Part shown: piece by piece, positions 1 through 9,370 of the stretch
Layout: each line of letters opens with the position of its first letter
Numbering within the stretch: the stretch's first letter is position 1
Assembly (NCBI RefSeq): GCF_009729545.1
Contig: NZ_WFIY01000004.1
Span: forward strand, 1,090,001 to 1,154,000
Length of the DNA: 64,000 nt
Direction of reading: 5' to 3'
From: Acidianus infernus
GTDB lineage: Archaea > Thermoproteota > Thermoprotei_A > Sulfolobales > Sulfolobaceae
Position numbers and translations under genes: made by a program
Notes under the pieces: generated by a model
Seen by the model: the letters and a program-made list of their open reading frames with translations, nothing else
Told to the model about the DNA's origin: nothing
Database searches by the model: none

Positions 1-99
1 TCAAGGATTATATAAAGATATGTAATTTGAATAGTATTATGATTAAGACTAGTTTAGAACCAAAAGTAGGGTATTTCTTTATAATTAAGGGAAAAGAAT

Positions 100-645
100 A
101 TGATTATTCTTACTGATAGGCAATTGGATAAGAAGTTTGTTAGATTTCTTTTAGATACTGGAGTAGCAAAGAGAACTTCTCTAAGGTATATTACAATTTA
201 TGATAAGTATCCGGTAATATTTTATAGTGCATCCATGATAGAAAATCAAAATTATGTCGAGTTAAGACTAAAAGGAATAATAATGTCTAAAAATGAAGTA
301 GAGATAGAGTTAATTCCACCAATGGGTGTAGTGTCAAGAAGTAAAATAGTTGAAGAAGGCGTAAAAATAACAATAGATGGCCAATTTTTTAATATCAGAA
401 AAAAAGTTTATGCCTCCAATATTAATATTACCAATAAAATTTTATATTCAGGAATTTGGATTAAATACCCTACATATATTTTTACAATGAGCTGTAAGCT
501 TAAAGGTTTAAAATTCTATTTCTCAAGAACATCCGATATAAATAACTATCAAACATTATTATCGTCTCCAGATAGAATAATTAACAAACCGTTTATAAGA
601 ATTTTAAAGGTTCAATCTGGTGTATATCTCTTAGGAACTTATTAG
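100..645 (+). CDS. Hypothetical protein, 181 aa
   Basis: I do not recognise this protein. It is soluble-looking, rich in beta-prone hydrophobic/polar alternation, and has no signal peptide, membrane segment or cysteine motif (one Cys near residue 132). The ATG at 100 follows an in-frame stop at 82-84, and a TATA-like stretch lies at about 77-85, so the start is probably near-leaderless. Its stop overlaps by four bases the stop of the convergent ABC permease gene, so the two messages end tail to tail. The first 99 bases of the window hold no recognisable gene and may be the end of an upstream gene cut off by the window edge. Confidence 0.6.
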   Translation: MIILTDRQLDKKFVRFLLDTGVAKRTSLRYITIYDKYPVIFYSASMIENQNYVELRLKGIIMSKNEVEIELIPPMGVVSRSKIVEEGVKITIDGQFFNIRKKVYASNINITNKILYSGIWIKYPTYIFTMSCKLKGLKFYFSRTSDINNYQTLLSSPDRIINKPFIRILKVQSGVYLLGTY

Positions 646-1526
646 TACTCTCTAAGTCTTGGGTCCACAAGTTTTCCTAAGCCTATTGACATCATCATTA
701 AGCCTATTTCATAAATTATTATAATTATCACAGGTATTATTAAATTCCAAAAACCTAAAGGCGAATATATCGCGCCTCCTATGCTTATTGCAAAATTTAA
801 TATTACACCCCAATTGTTATTAGATAACGGTAGAAAGCCAAAAGTATAAAGTGCTACTAAACCAAATACGTAAAACATCATATCTTGAAATAGATGTACT
901 AAAATATATGAACTCATTGGATAAATAATCTCTTTCAATATCCTAATCTTGCTCAGCCCAAGAATTTTTGCCATGGTAATGTATTCTTGCTTCTTTAGAG
1001 AATATGTAAAACCTCTTATAGCCTTAGCAAGACCAGCCCAGGAAAACATACTTAAAATGCCTGCTAATATTAATGGATTACTAGTATGAATTATTGTGGC
1101 TAAAATTAACGTTATTGGAAATCCAGGAAGTGTTAGTACTATTTCAAAAAGAGCATTTAACGCTAAATCTACGAATCTTCCCATAAAGCCAGCCAATAAT
1201 CCTAAGATTAGACCTACACCTATAGTTATTACAGATGCAATACTAGTAACTTCTAGTATAAAAGGTGTGCCCCACACAATCTCTGGTAATAACGGTTCGC
1301 CTTCATAATCTGTGCCAAATATATATAGTGGGAAATGATTTAAGGAAGGGGGTTGAAAGGCGTTAAATGGGTTAGCTAGTGATGGAGAAGGGTAGGGTAT
1401 TATCAATAACCCTACTGTGCCCATTAGGATATAAAATACAAATATTAAAAAACCGACAAAGAAAATCTTATTTCTATAAATTAATTTAAATAGTCTGTAT
1501 AATGATATTAAGAACTTATTCTTCAC
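642..1526 (-). CDS. dppC: ABC transporter permease, DppC/OppC family
   Basis: This is the second membrane subunit of a peptide- or oligosaccharide-type ABC importer in the cytoplasmic membrane. About six hydrophobic segments are visible, the first at residues 20-43. The cytoplasmic EAA-type loop, which contacts the ATPases, reads as EYITMAKILGLSKIRILKE followed by a proline. The protein ends LVDPRLREY, a common ending in this family (the partner ends ILDPRVRVGEE). At 294 aa it has normal length. The gene starts inside the last codons of dppB (11-base overlap), so the two are translationally coupled. Sulfolobales use this family for sugars as well as peptides, so the substrate is open. Confidence 0.9.
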   Translation of the reverse strand: MKNKFLISLYRLFKLIYRNKIFFVGFLIFVFYILMGTVGLLIIPYPSPSLANPFNAFQPPSLNHFPLYIFGTDYEGEPLLPEIVWGTPFILEVTSIASVITIGVGLILGLLAGFMGRFVDLALNALFEIVLTLPGFPITLILATIIHTSNPLILAGILSMFSWAGLAKAIRGFTYSLKKQEYITMAKILGLSKIRILKEIIYPMSSYILVHLFQDMMFYVFGLVALYTFGFLPLSNNNWGVILNFAISIGGAIYSPLGFWNLIIPVIIIIIYEIGLMMMSIGLGKLVDPRLREY

Positions 1527-2517
1527 CGACCCTCACCCTCGGATCTAATATTCCATAAATTATGTCGGCTAATATATTACCAAGTATACTAATTATGACT
1601 ATTACTAATAGAACCCCTATAGCAAGTGGGTAATCCTTACTAGTCAGCGCAGTAGCATATAAACTTCCTATTCCATAAAGTCCGAAAATTGATTCTATGA
1701 AAGTAGCTGAACCTAGCAATAATCCAAAAGAATACATCAATCTAGTAAACGATGGAATCACTGCAGTTTTACCTATATAGCTTAGAAGTATCGTTCTGCT
1801 CTTAACTCCCCTAAGTTTAGCGTATCTTACATAATCTTCTTGTGAAATTGAGAAAGCAGCAGATCTAATACTTAATATCCAACCAGGTATCATTGGTATT
1901 GAAAAAGATAAAATAGGAAGTGTATAATGATCTAGCATATTAATAATAAAAGGTAAATTAAAACCAGGGTGAACTCCTATTCCGTATGAACCACTTATTG
2001 GGAAATAATTATTATATATAGCAAAGAACAATAAAAGGATAATTGCAACAATATAGTTAGGTATTGAATTAAATGCTGCCGACAATATGGTTATTAAACT
2101 ATCTATTTTTCCACCAGAATACTTTGCAGTTAATAGTCCTATTAATACTCCAATTACATAAGATAAAATTAATGACGACGAAACAAGAAATACCGTATAT
2201 GGCGCCTCCAATGCTATTAATTTAATTACTGGCTCATGATATATTAATGACCTCCCAAGATCTCCATGGAGCAAGCCATTTATATAACTTAAATATGCTT
2301 GAAATGCGGTTTGATTAACATAATTTCCAAAAACTTCCCTTGCTTTCATTAGAGCATATTCCTTAGAATAACCTCTAGCCAATAGAGAATCTATATATAT
2401 TTGCACTGGATTTCCAGGAGATATATATAATAATATATATGTTGCGGTTATTACAACATATATTGTAATTATAGCTAATAATATTCTTTTTATTATCCAC
2501 TTAAAGAAGTCATTCAT
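1516..2517 (-). CDS. dppB: ABC transporter permease, DppB/OppB family
   Basis: First membrane subunit of the importer. It begins with the family-typical FFKWIIKRILLAI membrane helix, has a long external loop after TM1, and an EAA-type loop near SQEDYVRYAKLRGVKSRTI. The reading frame is open upstream to 2568, but I chose the ATG at 2517: a TATA box at 2543-2552 lies inside the longer frame and would place transcription start at about 2520, giving a leaderless message. The protein is then 333 aa. It overlaps dppC by 11 bases. The two ATPase genes are transcribed divergently from the same 160-base region, so the four parts are probably co-regulated. Confidence 0.9.
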   Translation of the reverse strand: MNDFFKWIIKRILLAIITIYVVITATYILLYISPGNPVQIYIDSLLARGYSKEYALMKAREVFGNYVNQTAFQAYLSYINGLLHGDLGRSLIYHEPVIKLIALEAPYTVFLVSSSLILSYVIGVLIGLLTAKYSGGKIDSLITILSAAFNSIPNYIVAIILLLFFAIYNNYFPISGSYGIGVHPGFNLPFIINMLDHYTLPILSFSIPMIPGWILSIRSAAFSISQEDYVRYAKLRGVKSRTILLSYIGKTAVIPSFTRLMYSFGLLLGSATFIESIFGLYGIGSLYATALTSKDYPLAIGVLLVIVIISILGNILADIIYGILDPRVRVGEE

Positions 2518-2542
2518 ATCTAATATAATTCTCCATGTTACG

Positions 2543-2552
2543 TTTATATAAA
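2543..2552 (-). promoter_or_regulatory. TATA box for dppB-dppC
   Basis: The sequence reads tttatataa in both directions and is centred about 30 bases before the ATG at 2517, the expected spacing for a leaderless archaeal transcript. It decides the dppB start. Confidence 0.6.
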
Positions 2553-2645
2553 CTTTTTGAAGATTCATGTATTCATAATTATGAGAACAATATTAATTAA
2601 TATGAAACTTTATCTTTTCAATTCCATATGTAGTGCATATTATAG

Positions 2646-2655
2646 TTTATATATA
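2646..2655 (+). promoter_or_regulatory. TATA box for dppD-dppF
   Basis: The stretch tttatatata is centred about 26 bases before the GTG at 2676. It faces away from the dppB box, forming a divergent promoter pair. Confidence 0.6.
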
Positions 2656-2675
2656 AGCTTACTAGATTTAATTAT

Positions 2676-3659
2676 GTGGAAGATGAAATTTTACAAGTTC
2701 AAAACTTGACAGTAAATTATAGACTTGAAGATAGTATAGTAAAAGGTATAGAAAACGTTAGCTTTGGAATTAAAAGATCTAGTATAACAGCAATTATAGG
2801 TGAAAGCGGCTCTGGAAAAACTACATTATTGTCTGCAATATTAGGCTTCTTACCTCAGAACGCTAGAACAAGTGGTAAAATAATATTTAATAACGAGAAA
2901 ATTATGGAAAACGGAAAATATAGCAAAAAATTTAGAACTAATAGATGGAGACTTATTTCCTATATTCCTCAAAATGCAATGAGCGTATTATCGCCTCTGC
3001 GGAAGATAAGGTCTCACTTTATTGATACAGCGGCGGCTTATAATATACCTAAAGAGGTTGCGTTAAATAGTGCTAAAGAAATTTTGCCTCAAATAGGATT
3101 GGATGAAAAAATTCTAAACTACTATCCCTTTGAACTCTCAGGAGGCATGAAGCAAAGAGTTGTAATAGCACTCGCGATATTTTTAAGGCCTTTACTTACA
3201 GTTGCAGACGAACCTACTTCAGCATTAGATGTAATAACACAGAAGAAAATTTTAGACTTGTTAAAAAAGATCAATAATGAGCTAAATATAACTTTTCTGG
3301 TTTCTACTCACGATATCTCTGTTGCAAGTTACGTTGCTGATGAGATAATTGTGTTATATAATGGGCACATAGTAGAACGTGGTAGTAAAGAAGTGATAAT
3401 AAATCATCCCCTTCATCCGTACACGTTATATCTATTAAGTAGCGTCATCAGCTTAAGTAGTAAAAATAAACTTATAAAGATTAGAGAAAAATTCATGGTT
3501 AAGCATAATATTAATAGGAATCATGGTTGTCCTTTCTATTCAAGATGTCCTTTTGCTACTACCATATGTAGTGAAGAATTCCCACCTAATATGAGAATTA
3601 ATGATCACGAAGTTCTGTGCAACAAGCCTTTTGAGGTTGAGAAAAGTGTATATACTTGA
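2676..3659 (+). CDS. dppD: ABC transporter ATP-binding protein, DppD/OppD family
   Basis: Cytoplasmic ATPase of the importer. Walker A GESGSGKTT lies at 42-50, the Q-loop at IPQN 97-100, the ABC signature LSGGMKQR at 154-161, Walker B LLTVADEP at 173-180 and the H-loop His at 212. The C-terminal oligopeptide-transporter extension has Cys 285, 291 and 298 in the pattern HGCPFYSRCPFATTIC, typical of DppD/DppF proteins and in some relatives an iron-sulfur site. The GTG at 2676 is used; an overlapping ATG two bases earlier is in another frame. dppF follows with a short overlap. Confidence 0.9.
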   Translation: MEDEILQVQNLTVNYRLEDSIVKGIENVSFGIKRSSITAIIGESGSGKTTLLSAILGFLPQNARTSGKIIFNNEKIMENGKYSKKFRTNRWRLISYIPQNAMSVLSPLRKIRSHFIDTAAAYNIPKEVALNSAKEILPQIGLDEKILNYYPFELSGGMKQRVVIALAIFLRPLLTVADEPTSALDVITQKKILDLLKKINNELNITFLVSTHDISVASYVADEIIVLYNGHIVERGSKEVIINHPLHPYTLYLLSSVISLSSKNKLIKIREKFMVKHNINRNHGCPFYSRCPFATTICSEEFPPNMRINDHEVLCNKPFEVEKSVYT

Positions 3660-4422
3660 AGGAAAAGATATTACTGTAATTTTTAAGACTAAAAAAGGAG
3701 AAAAAATTGCATTAAATAATGTATCAGTTAATATATCTAATAATGAAAATATATCTATTATAGGTGAAAGCGGCTCTGGAAAAACTACATTAAGTTTAGT
3801 CCTAGCAGGAGTTCAAAAACCCAATAAAGGTAATGTACTTTATAACGGTAAAAATGTATACAAGTTGAAAGGAAAAGAGTATAAGGAATTTAGAAGAAGT
3901 GTACAATACATAATGCAGAATCCATACTCAGCATTTAATCCATTTAGGAAAGTGAGTGATTCTTTCAAAACAGTAATATCGGAATATAAGCTAGCTAAGG
4001 GTAACGAGGCAGATAATTTAATAGATAAATATCTGCAAATGGTAGGACTAGACGAGTCTATTAAAACTAAATATCCTCACCAGTTAAGTGGAGGTCAATT
4101 GCAAAGGGCTGCACTAGCTAGAGCACTCCTATTAAAGCCTAAAATATTGTTCGCTGATGAAGTAGTTTCTATGCTTGATGCTAGTCTCAGAATAGACATA
4201 ATTAATCTACTTAAGGAAATAAGGGAAACTTATAACATTTCTATAATTCTCATTACCCACGATATAGGAATAGCTAAATATTTTTCTGAAGATAGAGGTA
4301 GAATAATAGTTATGTATGATGGAAAAATTATTGAAGAAGGGTATGCAGAAGAGATAATAAAATCGCCAAAAAATGAGTATACTAAATTATTACTAGAGTC
4401 GTACCTTGACCCATTTAGGTGA
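3646..4422 (+). CDS. dppF: ABC transporter ATP-binding protein, DppF/OppF family
   Basis: Second ATPase of the importer. From the chosen start it has Walker A GESGSGKTT at about 40-48, signature LSGGQLQRAALARALL, Walker B ILFADEVVSMLD and H-loop ITHD. The nucleotides encoding Walker A are nearly identical to those of dppD (around 2801-2824 versus 3763-3786), suggesting duplication or gene conversion. The frame is open back to 3601, but an SD-like gaggttga at 3633-3640 points to the GTG at 3646, giving 258 aa. It lacks the Cys-rich tail of dppD. The gene overlaps the end of dppD by 14 bases, so it is probably translated by coupling. Confidence 0.88.
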   Translation: MYILEGKDITVIFKTKKGEKIALNNVSVNISNNENISIIGESGSGKTTLSLVLAGVQKPNKGNVLYNGKNVYKLKGKEYKEFRRSVQYIMQNPYSAFNPFRKVSDSFKTVISEYKLAKGNEADNLIDKYLQMVGLDESIKTKYPHQLSGGQLQRAALARALLLKPKILFADEVVSMLDASLRIDIINLLKEIRETYNISIILITHDIGIAKYFSEDRGRIIVMYDGKIIEEGYAEEIIKSPKNEYTKLLLESYLDPFR

Positions 4423-4426
4423 TTAC

Positions 4427-4597
4427 ATGGGCATTATCTCTTTAGTAATAACTTTATTAATTATTCTCCTTCTGATGACCTTATTTTCAATCGTATTTGC
4501 TGGTTTTTATGGTATAGATATATTAGATCTATTAATCATAATTCCTGCATTAGTTTTTTTTATTTATTTAGAATATAAAGATAGAAGAAGAGATTAA
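4427..4597 (+). CDS. Small two-helix membrane protein, 56 aa
   Basis: Unknown function. Two hydrophobic helices (residues about 3-27 and 32-50) are followed by a basic tail KDRRRD. The frame is open from a TTG at 4406 inside dppF, but aggtgat at 4417-4423 is a good Shine-Dalgarno match for the ATG at 4427, so I use that start. Position directly after dppF suggests cotranscription with the ATPases. Its stop overlaps the stop of the convergent mannosyltransferase gene by four bases. The coding call rests on hydrophobicity, the ribosome site and tight packing. Confidence 0.5.
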   Translation: MGIISLVITLLIILLLMTLFSIVFAGFYGIDILDLLIIIPALVFFIYLEYKDRRRD

Positions 4598-5634
4598 GAG
4601 AAAAAGGCATAAATTTGCCATAATACAAATAGTGGTGTCAGTATTATTGAAATTATTATATATAATATTAGCCAAATACCTTCAATTTTTAATGAATAAA
4701 ATGATGGAAAAGCTGAAAGTAATATTCTTGGTATCGAAATGGCAGGTGTACCGATTATAAAAAGTAATGGAGATATTGCTAAAATGGAATAAGTGAAGTA
4801 TAACCACTTATTATCATCGCGAAGCCTTATTATATTTATAGTTAATATAATAAAGAAAATTTCAAAACCTAAATTTCTAACTAGCCAGTCAATTGGGCTT
4901 AAGCTTAAGGAGAGTATAGTCCAGTTTTGAGTAGTAAACCAGCCATTAAGTAGCCAATTAATTTGACATAGTGGTGTAACTAATTTCACTCCCCAAATTA
5001 TTTTTTCTAGTTTAAAATAATAGAATGGATCACCAGTAGATAAATAATACCACACAAATATAGAAAATCCAGATAATAACGGAATAATAATAAATTTTAA
5101 GAATGATTTTTTAAGTTTAATAATAAATGAGGGTAGAGTCCAAGCTATACTATAAAATGTTGCTATGGCAAAGCCCATTGCAATTGATGCCGGCAAGATC
5201 TTCTCCTTCTTTAAAAAGTAAAAAGTCAATGAAACCGCAGTTAAATAGATAACATCCGAATAAGGAAGTGTAGAATAGATTATATAAACCGGAAATAGCT
5301 CTAAAAGTAATGAAGTTTTATAATTGAATGTTTTATATACTATTATTGGAAACAAATATCCGAATATATTTGTAACTAAAAAAGCACTAATGCAGTAGCT
5401 ATTGAAAATATTATACATCAGCTTGATAAGCAAAGGGTATATAGGTGGAAACGCAAATAAGCAAGGTTTTATATAACCATATTCTGCTATTGTTTCAAAA
5501 AGTATAGAATCCCATTTAGTAGTTATCAAGTAAAAGAAATTTGAACCAGAAATAAAATATATTGGAAGAAATACCAGAAGCTTTGCTAAAGTAAGAAATA
5601 TAATCAGTTTTATGATATTGGATATTCTTGCCAC
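4594..5634 (-). CDS. PIG-V-like GT-C mannosyltransferase, integral membrane
   Basis: A polytopic membrane protein of about eight to ten helices. The N-terminal region carries KWDSILFETIAEYGY (residues 40-54) and AFPPIYPLL (61-69), which match the W-D-S...I-A-x-x-G-Y...F-P-L-Y-P-L pattern of the PIG-V mannosyltransferase family. That family uses dolichol-phosphate-linked sugars on the outer membrane face; Asp 42 is the likely catalytic-type residue. In archaea it is presumably part of protein or lipid glycosylation, an inference. The start is GTG at 5634. The gene is convergent with the dppD-dppF unit and follows two secreted-protein genes on the same strand, which might be modified by it. Confidence 0.72.
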   Translation of the reverse strand: MARISNIIKLIIFLTLAKLLVFLPIYFISGSNFFYLITTKWDSILFETIAEYGYIKPCLFAFPPIYPLLIKLMYNIFNSYCISAFLVTNIFGYLFPIIVYKTFNYKTSLLLELFPVYIIYSTLPYSDVIYLTAVSLTFYFLKKEKILPASIAMGFAIATFYSIAWTLPSFIIKLKKSFLKFIIIPLLSGFSIFVWYYLSTGDPFYYFKLEKIIWGVKLVTPLCQINWLLNGWFTTQNWTILSLSLSPIDWLVRNLGFEIFFIILTINIIRLRDDNKWLYFTYSILAISPLLFIIGTPAISIPRILLSAFPSFYSLKIEGIWLILYIIISIILTPLFVLWQIYAFFS

Positions 5635-5673
5635 GTATTCCTATCTTGATATCATATTATTTTAACCTAACTA

Positions 5674-5985
5674 CTATTTCCTACGTATTAGCAGATATAT
5701 TATTATTGTTACGAGAATTATTATTATAACAGTCTCGGGCAAATTGTATGGCACTGTATGAACTATAGTCTTAGTTATAATAGATGTAGATAACACAGTA
5801 TGAATCGAAGTTATATACGAAGTCACGTACTCTGTTATGGTAGTAGTAGATATTATAGTTACAGTGACTGTTATTGTTGTTATATTATATGGTTGCTGAG
5901 CTTTAATAATGGATGTAGGCAAGTAAGGGAATATGGCTAATATCATTAAAATTAAAGAGATCAAAACGAGCTTATATTTTACCAT
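5674..5985 (-). CDS. Thr/Ser-rich exported protein with C-terminal membrane anchor, 103 aa
   Basis: The protein has a signal-peptide-like helix (residues 5-28), a low-complexity extracellular stretch dominated by T, I, S and V (about 35-78, repeated TITV/TSTSI units), and a C-terminal helix followed by RRK. This architecture is a membrane-anchored stalk, of the kind that ends Sulfolobales binding proteins. Its start overlaps the end of the upstream Tat-type protein by seven bases. The pair may be two parts of one surface assembly, with this one as the anchor. No enzyme domain is visible. Confidence 0.6.
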   Translation of the reverse strand: MVKYKLVLISLILMILAIFPYLPTSIIKAQQPYNITTITVTVTIISTTTITEYVTSYITSIHTVLSTSIITKTIVHTVPYNLPETVIIIILVTIIIYLLIRRK

Positions 5986-6812
5986 AGCTGATAACCACTT
6001 CCATATTGCTGGCCTCCAACATTGGCTCCTATTACTATTTTACCAGGTTTCAGAGGCTTTATTTGAATCGATGATGGTACACTCTCGTACCCGCTAAACC
6101 CGTTATTAGTAGGAGTGCATGTTTGAGGAGTAGGACCGTAAACGTATCCATGAGGCCATAGTTCGGAACTCCAAGGAGTTATTAACCAATTTGCTGTAAT
6201 GATTTCAAATGCGTTATCTCCACTTATATTGGATAAAGCTTCTTCACTTTTTGTAAAACCTTCTAAAATGCCTCCAATCGGTGTAGCAACTGTACCTGGA
6301 TCAGTTAATTTAAATATTGTATATAATATTTTGGTTTGCCAATCAACTACATATAGCCAAACTTCATTTGTATCTTCTTTAGGAATTAATCTTATTCCTA
6401 GTTCATATAAGCTATCTGGTTTTGGTCTGAAAAGCTCGTTATTTACAGCAAAAGGCCCGCAACTTAATCCACAGAATAACTGTGGATTAGTTGAACCAGC
6501 GGAAACATGCCAGCCCCATTCTGGATGATATCCTAAAGATACTTGATAAAAATATCCAGTAGAAGTAGTTAATGAAGGCCATATAACAATTAAGCAATCT
6601 AAGTCCTCTAATTTTTTCGGAGTTTTGATTATTATAAATCCGCCATAAATAGTCTTATTGGGTTGCGGGCTCTCAATTCCGTACTGCCATGAGCAAGGTG
6701 TACATATTACTTGTGACCTAGAAATAATAGAGGAGGGCAATTTATCTAATAATGCAACAGATACAATACTAGATCCTAGCAATTTTATAAAATCCCTTCT
6801 CTTAACTTTCAT
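5979..6812 (-). CDS. Exported protein with twin-arginine signal, 277 aa
   Basis: The N-terminus KVKRRDFIKLLGSS (residues 2-15) fits the Tat consensus R-R-x-F-x-K followed by a hydrophobic helix, so the protein is probably exported folded, possibly with a cofactor. The mature part is rich in W, Y, G and P and has Cys at CTPC (near 37-40), CGLSC and one further site. I recognise no known domain. The start is ATG at 6812, with a TATA-like element at 6832-6843. It is the first gene of a two-gene unit with the Thr-rich anchor protein. Confidence 0.65.
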   Translation of the reverse strand: MKVKRRDFIKLLGSSIVSVALLDKLPSSIISRSQVICTPCSWQYGIESPQPNKTIYGGFIIIKTPKKLEDLDCLIVIWPSLTTSTGYFYQVSLGYHPEWGWHVSAGSTNPQLFCGLSCGPFAVNNELFRPKPDSLYELGIRLIPKEDTNEVWLYVVDWQTKILYTIFKLTDPGTVATPIGGILEGFTKSEEALSNISGDNAFEIITANWLITPWSSELWPHGYVYGPTPQTCTPTNNGFSGYESVPSSIQIKPLKPGKIVIGANVGGQQYGSGYQLW

Positions 6813-6831
6813 AGATAATGGTAAAATAAAT

Positions 6832-6843
6832 TTAATATAAAAC
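6832..6843 (-). promoter_or_regulatory. TATA box for the Tat-type exported protein
   Basis: Reading on the minus strand, ttttatattaaa is centred about 25 bases before the ATG at 6812. The rest of 6844-7130 is very AT-rich and holds no gene I can see. Confidence 0.5.
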
Positions 6844-7130
6844 CTTTTCGTAAAGAAATATGTCTGAAATGCTATAGAAATATATTATATTTTAATTATA
6901 TAAAATAAAGTTTAATAATTGATACTATATAAACTTATCTAATAAATAAGCTTAGAGATTAAAGTGACTTCCTCTTAAAATTTATGAGTATTTTATGGAA
7001 AAGACGGTATAGACATCAATTATATCTCAAAACTATAGTATAGATAGTATTAATACAAATATATCACTAAAGAATAAAATACAAAAATATAAGTACTATA
7101 TAATGACCTTTTAAAATAACTTTTAAAAAT

Positions 7131-7140
7131 AAATTTATAG
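7131..7140 (+). promoter_or_regulatory. TATA box for the solute-binding protein
   Basis: The stretch aaatttatag is centred about 30 bases before the ATG at 7165, consistent with a near-leaderless transcript. Confidence 0.5.
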
Positions 7141-7164
7141 AGCATTAACTCGTGAGAAGTGAAA

Positions 7165-9159
7165 ATGTTATATAAAAAAAGTAGATTATATGCCTCGATT
7201 TTAGTAATTATAATGCTACTGGGATTTTATCTACCTACTACTAATGGGTTTAATATAGTAACGCATTCCGCACTTACGGATAAGATATCTAATGGCACGT
7301 GGGTTTGGGCACCCGAAGCTCCTCCGACTCCTGGGGGAGTATATTGGAATTTCTGGTCACCTACTAATTTAGTTTTAGGATTCTTCCAATACTTACCATT
7401 GGCTGTTTATGTGCATAATGATCATCAGTTCATACCCATCTTAGCAACTAACTGGACGTGGAATGGAAATGAACTAATAGTAACACTTAGACATCCATAT
7501 TACTGGGATACAGTAAACGGACCAAAACCATTTACTGCTTGGGACGTATGGACTACTTATATGATAGGAATAAGATTATTCGGATGGTACTCAAACTATG
7601 GATTATATAATGTGACTGTAATAAATAACTATACTGTAGCGTTTTGGTTTAAAGGAATTTATTGGAAAAACTTGGATAGAACGGCAGCTGTAGTCTTAGC
7701 ATCTTATATAGGAGCTCCATATTTTCAATTTGGTAAATATGCTAAAATACTGGCAACTCTAAATACGTCAAATTTAGCATTAAGCAGTTATCTAAGCAAC
7801 CTAACCAGCTATATACAATCTCTAAATGTAACTCCTACAAGTAATGGATTTTACTTCCCTAACGTGTCTAGTATTAACGACGAACTAATGTGCTGGGTAG
7901 CAAATCCATATTTTGAGCAGGCATTTCCTAACTCATCTATAAAATACTATCCTAAAATGATAACTTACTGGTCAAGCGGTAATACTCAAACTTATAACTT
8001 TTTAGAAGACGGTATATTAGGCTACTGTGTTACTGCAATACCATATAGCATATATGAAACAATAAAATCTGAGGGATATATAATATACATGGCATGTACC
8101 TATGGTGGCGTAGGATTTTATCTTAATCCTCAAATATATCCATTTAATAATCCAATAGTAAGACAAGCTTTATATTATGCCATAAACACTACTGAGCTTG
8201 CTGAGGCATATGCACCAGATTACATATCTGGTCCAACTAATTTTGCTGGAATTCCATCAGGTTTCTTACCAGAGTTCCAGAAAATGCTTCCCTCATCGTT
8301 TTTCCAAGGTCTTAATAATTATTCATATAATTTACAAAAGGCTACCCAGTTGCTAGAAGAAGCGGGATTTAAAAAAGTAAATGGTTATTGGGTCCTACCA
8401 AACGGATCTCAGTTAACAATAAGTATTATAGCACCATCAGGATTTACAGATTTTGTAGCACTATCACAAGAATTTGCTACGCAGTTAAACGCTTTCGGTA
8501 TAAAAGCGCAGGTTTATGAATTATCTACGTCCGACTTTTATTCAGAGTTCTTCAGTGGAGATTTTGAAGCAGCACCGTTCTTTACACCATTTACAGATAC
8601 TATAGATGCGTGGAGAATAGCCAGCATAATACCACAACCTCCGTTTAATTTATCAAAACCAACATGGTATATCTATAATGGTGAAAATTATACAATAAAT
8701 GTATCACAAATAGTCATTCAAATGCATACTCTACAATATGGTTCTCCTCAGTATATAAATGATACAGAAAAGCTTATGGCATGGTACAACTACTGGTTAC
8801 CAGCTATTGCTGATGTACAAAAAGTAGAACCAGTAGAGCTTAATCCTTATGAAGCAAACTGGAATGCTATATTATCTACTCATAATCAAACCTTTATATC
8901 TACGATCTTATTCCCATTTATAGCATATGACTTTGAATATATGGGGCCAGTAATAGGTTTGCTAATGGGATATATAGTACCGCCAGGCGTTACTCCACAC
9001 TTGCCTACATATGTAAAGCCAACTCCTTCTACGACTACCGTTCCTCCGCCAGTTGCAACTAAATCTAGTATAATACCAATAGTTGGAGGAATTTTGGTAG
9101 TAATAATAGCAGTAGCAGTTGTATTCACCATAATTAGAAGAAGAGGCAAACCAGAGTAA
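7165..9159 (+). CDS. Membrane-anchored ABC solute-binding protein, family 5 (DppA/OppA type)
   Basis: Extracellular substrate-binding protein of a peptide/oligosaccharide importer. It has an N-terminal signal helix (about residues 8-25), a long family 5 (SBP_bac_5) body with aromatic-rich segments, a Pro/Thr linker PTPSTTTVPPP and a C-terminal membrane helix followed by RRRGKPE. That C-terminal anchor is the usual Sulfolobales arrangement. GTG at 7159 and ATG at 7165 are both possible; I prefer the ATG. At 664 aa the length is normal. It is probably the binding partner of DppBCDF at 0.6-4.4 kb, although five genes lie between. Confidence 0.88.
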   Translation: MLYKKSRLYASILVIIMLLGFYLPTTNGFNIVTHSALTDKISNGTWVWAPEAPPTPGGVYWNFWSPTNLVLGFFQYLPLAVYVHNDHQFIPILATNWTWNGNELIVTLRHPYYWDTVNGPKPFTAWDVWTTYMIGIRLFGWYSNYGLYNVTVINNYTVAFWFKGIYWKNLDRTAAVVLASYIGAPYFQFGKYAKILATLNTSNLALSSYLSNLTSYIQSLNVTPTSNGFYFPNVSSINDELMCWVANPYFEQAFPNSSIKYYPKMITYWSSGNTQTYNFLEDGILGYCVTAIPYSIYETIKSEGYIIYMACTYGGVGFYLNPQIYPFNNPIVRQALYYAINTTELAEAYAPDYISGPTNFAGIPSGFLPEFQKMLPSSFFQGLNNYSYNLQKATQLLEEAGFKKVNGYWVLPNGSQLTISIIAPSGFTDFVALSQEFATQLNAFGIKAQVYELSTSDFYSEFFSGDFEAAPFFTPFTDTIDAWRIASIIPQPPFNLSKPTWYIYNGENYTINVSQIVIQMHTLQYGSPQYINDTEKLMAWYNYWLPAIADVQKVEPVELNPYEANWNAILSTHNQTFISTILFPFIAYDFEYMGPVIGLLMGYIVPPGVTPHLPTYVKPTPSTTTVPPPVATKSSIIPIVGGILVVIIAVAVVFTIIRRRGKPE

Positions 9160-9370
9160 TAAAAATAACATAAACTAAAGTATAATATTTTTTATATATA
9201 AATCTATATATTATATAAATTTTAATACGGATTCTAACTATTGACACTTAGAAATGATAGTAATAACATAAAATAATAGAGTAATTCAATTTCCCGAAAG
9301 TTAAAGATGGCAGAGTTATCATAGGGTTATTAATTTACTTAACTAAGAGTTTGAACTTTTGAGCTTGAAA

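Noticed and set aside
8886..9171. Two minus-strand open frames near the end of the solute-binding protein
   Set aside because: They are shadows of the Pro/Thr linker and C-terminal helix of the plus-strand gene; one translates to an Arg/Ser/Tyr-rich sequence.
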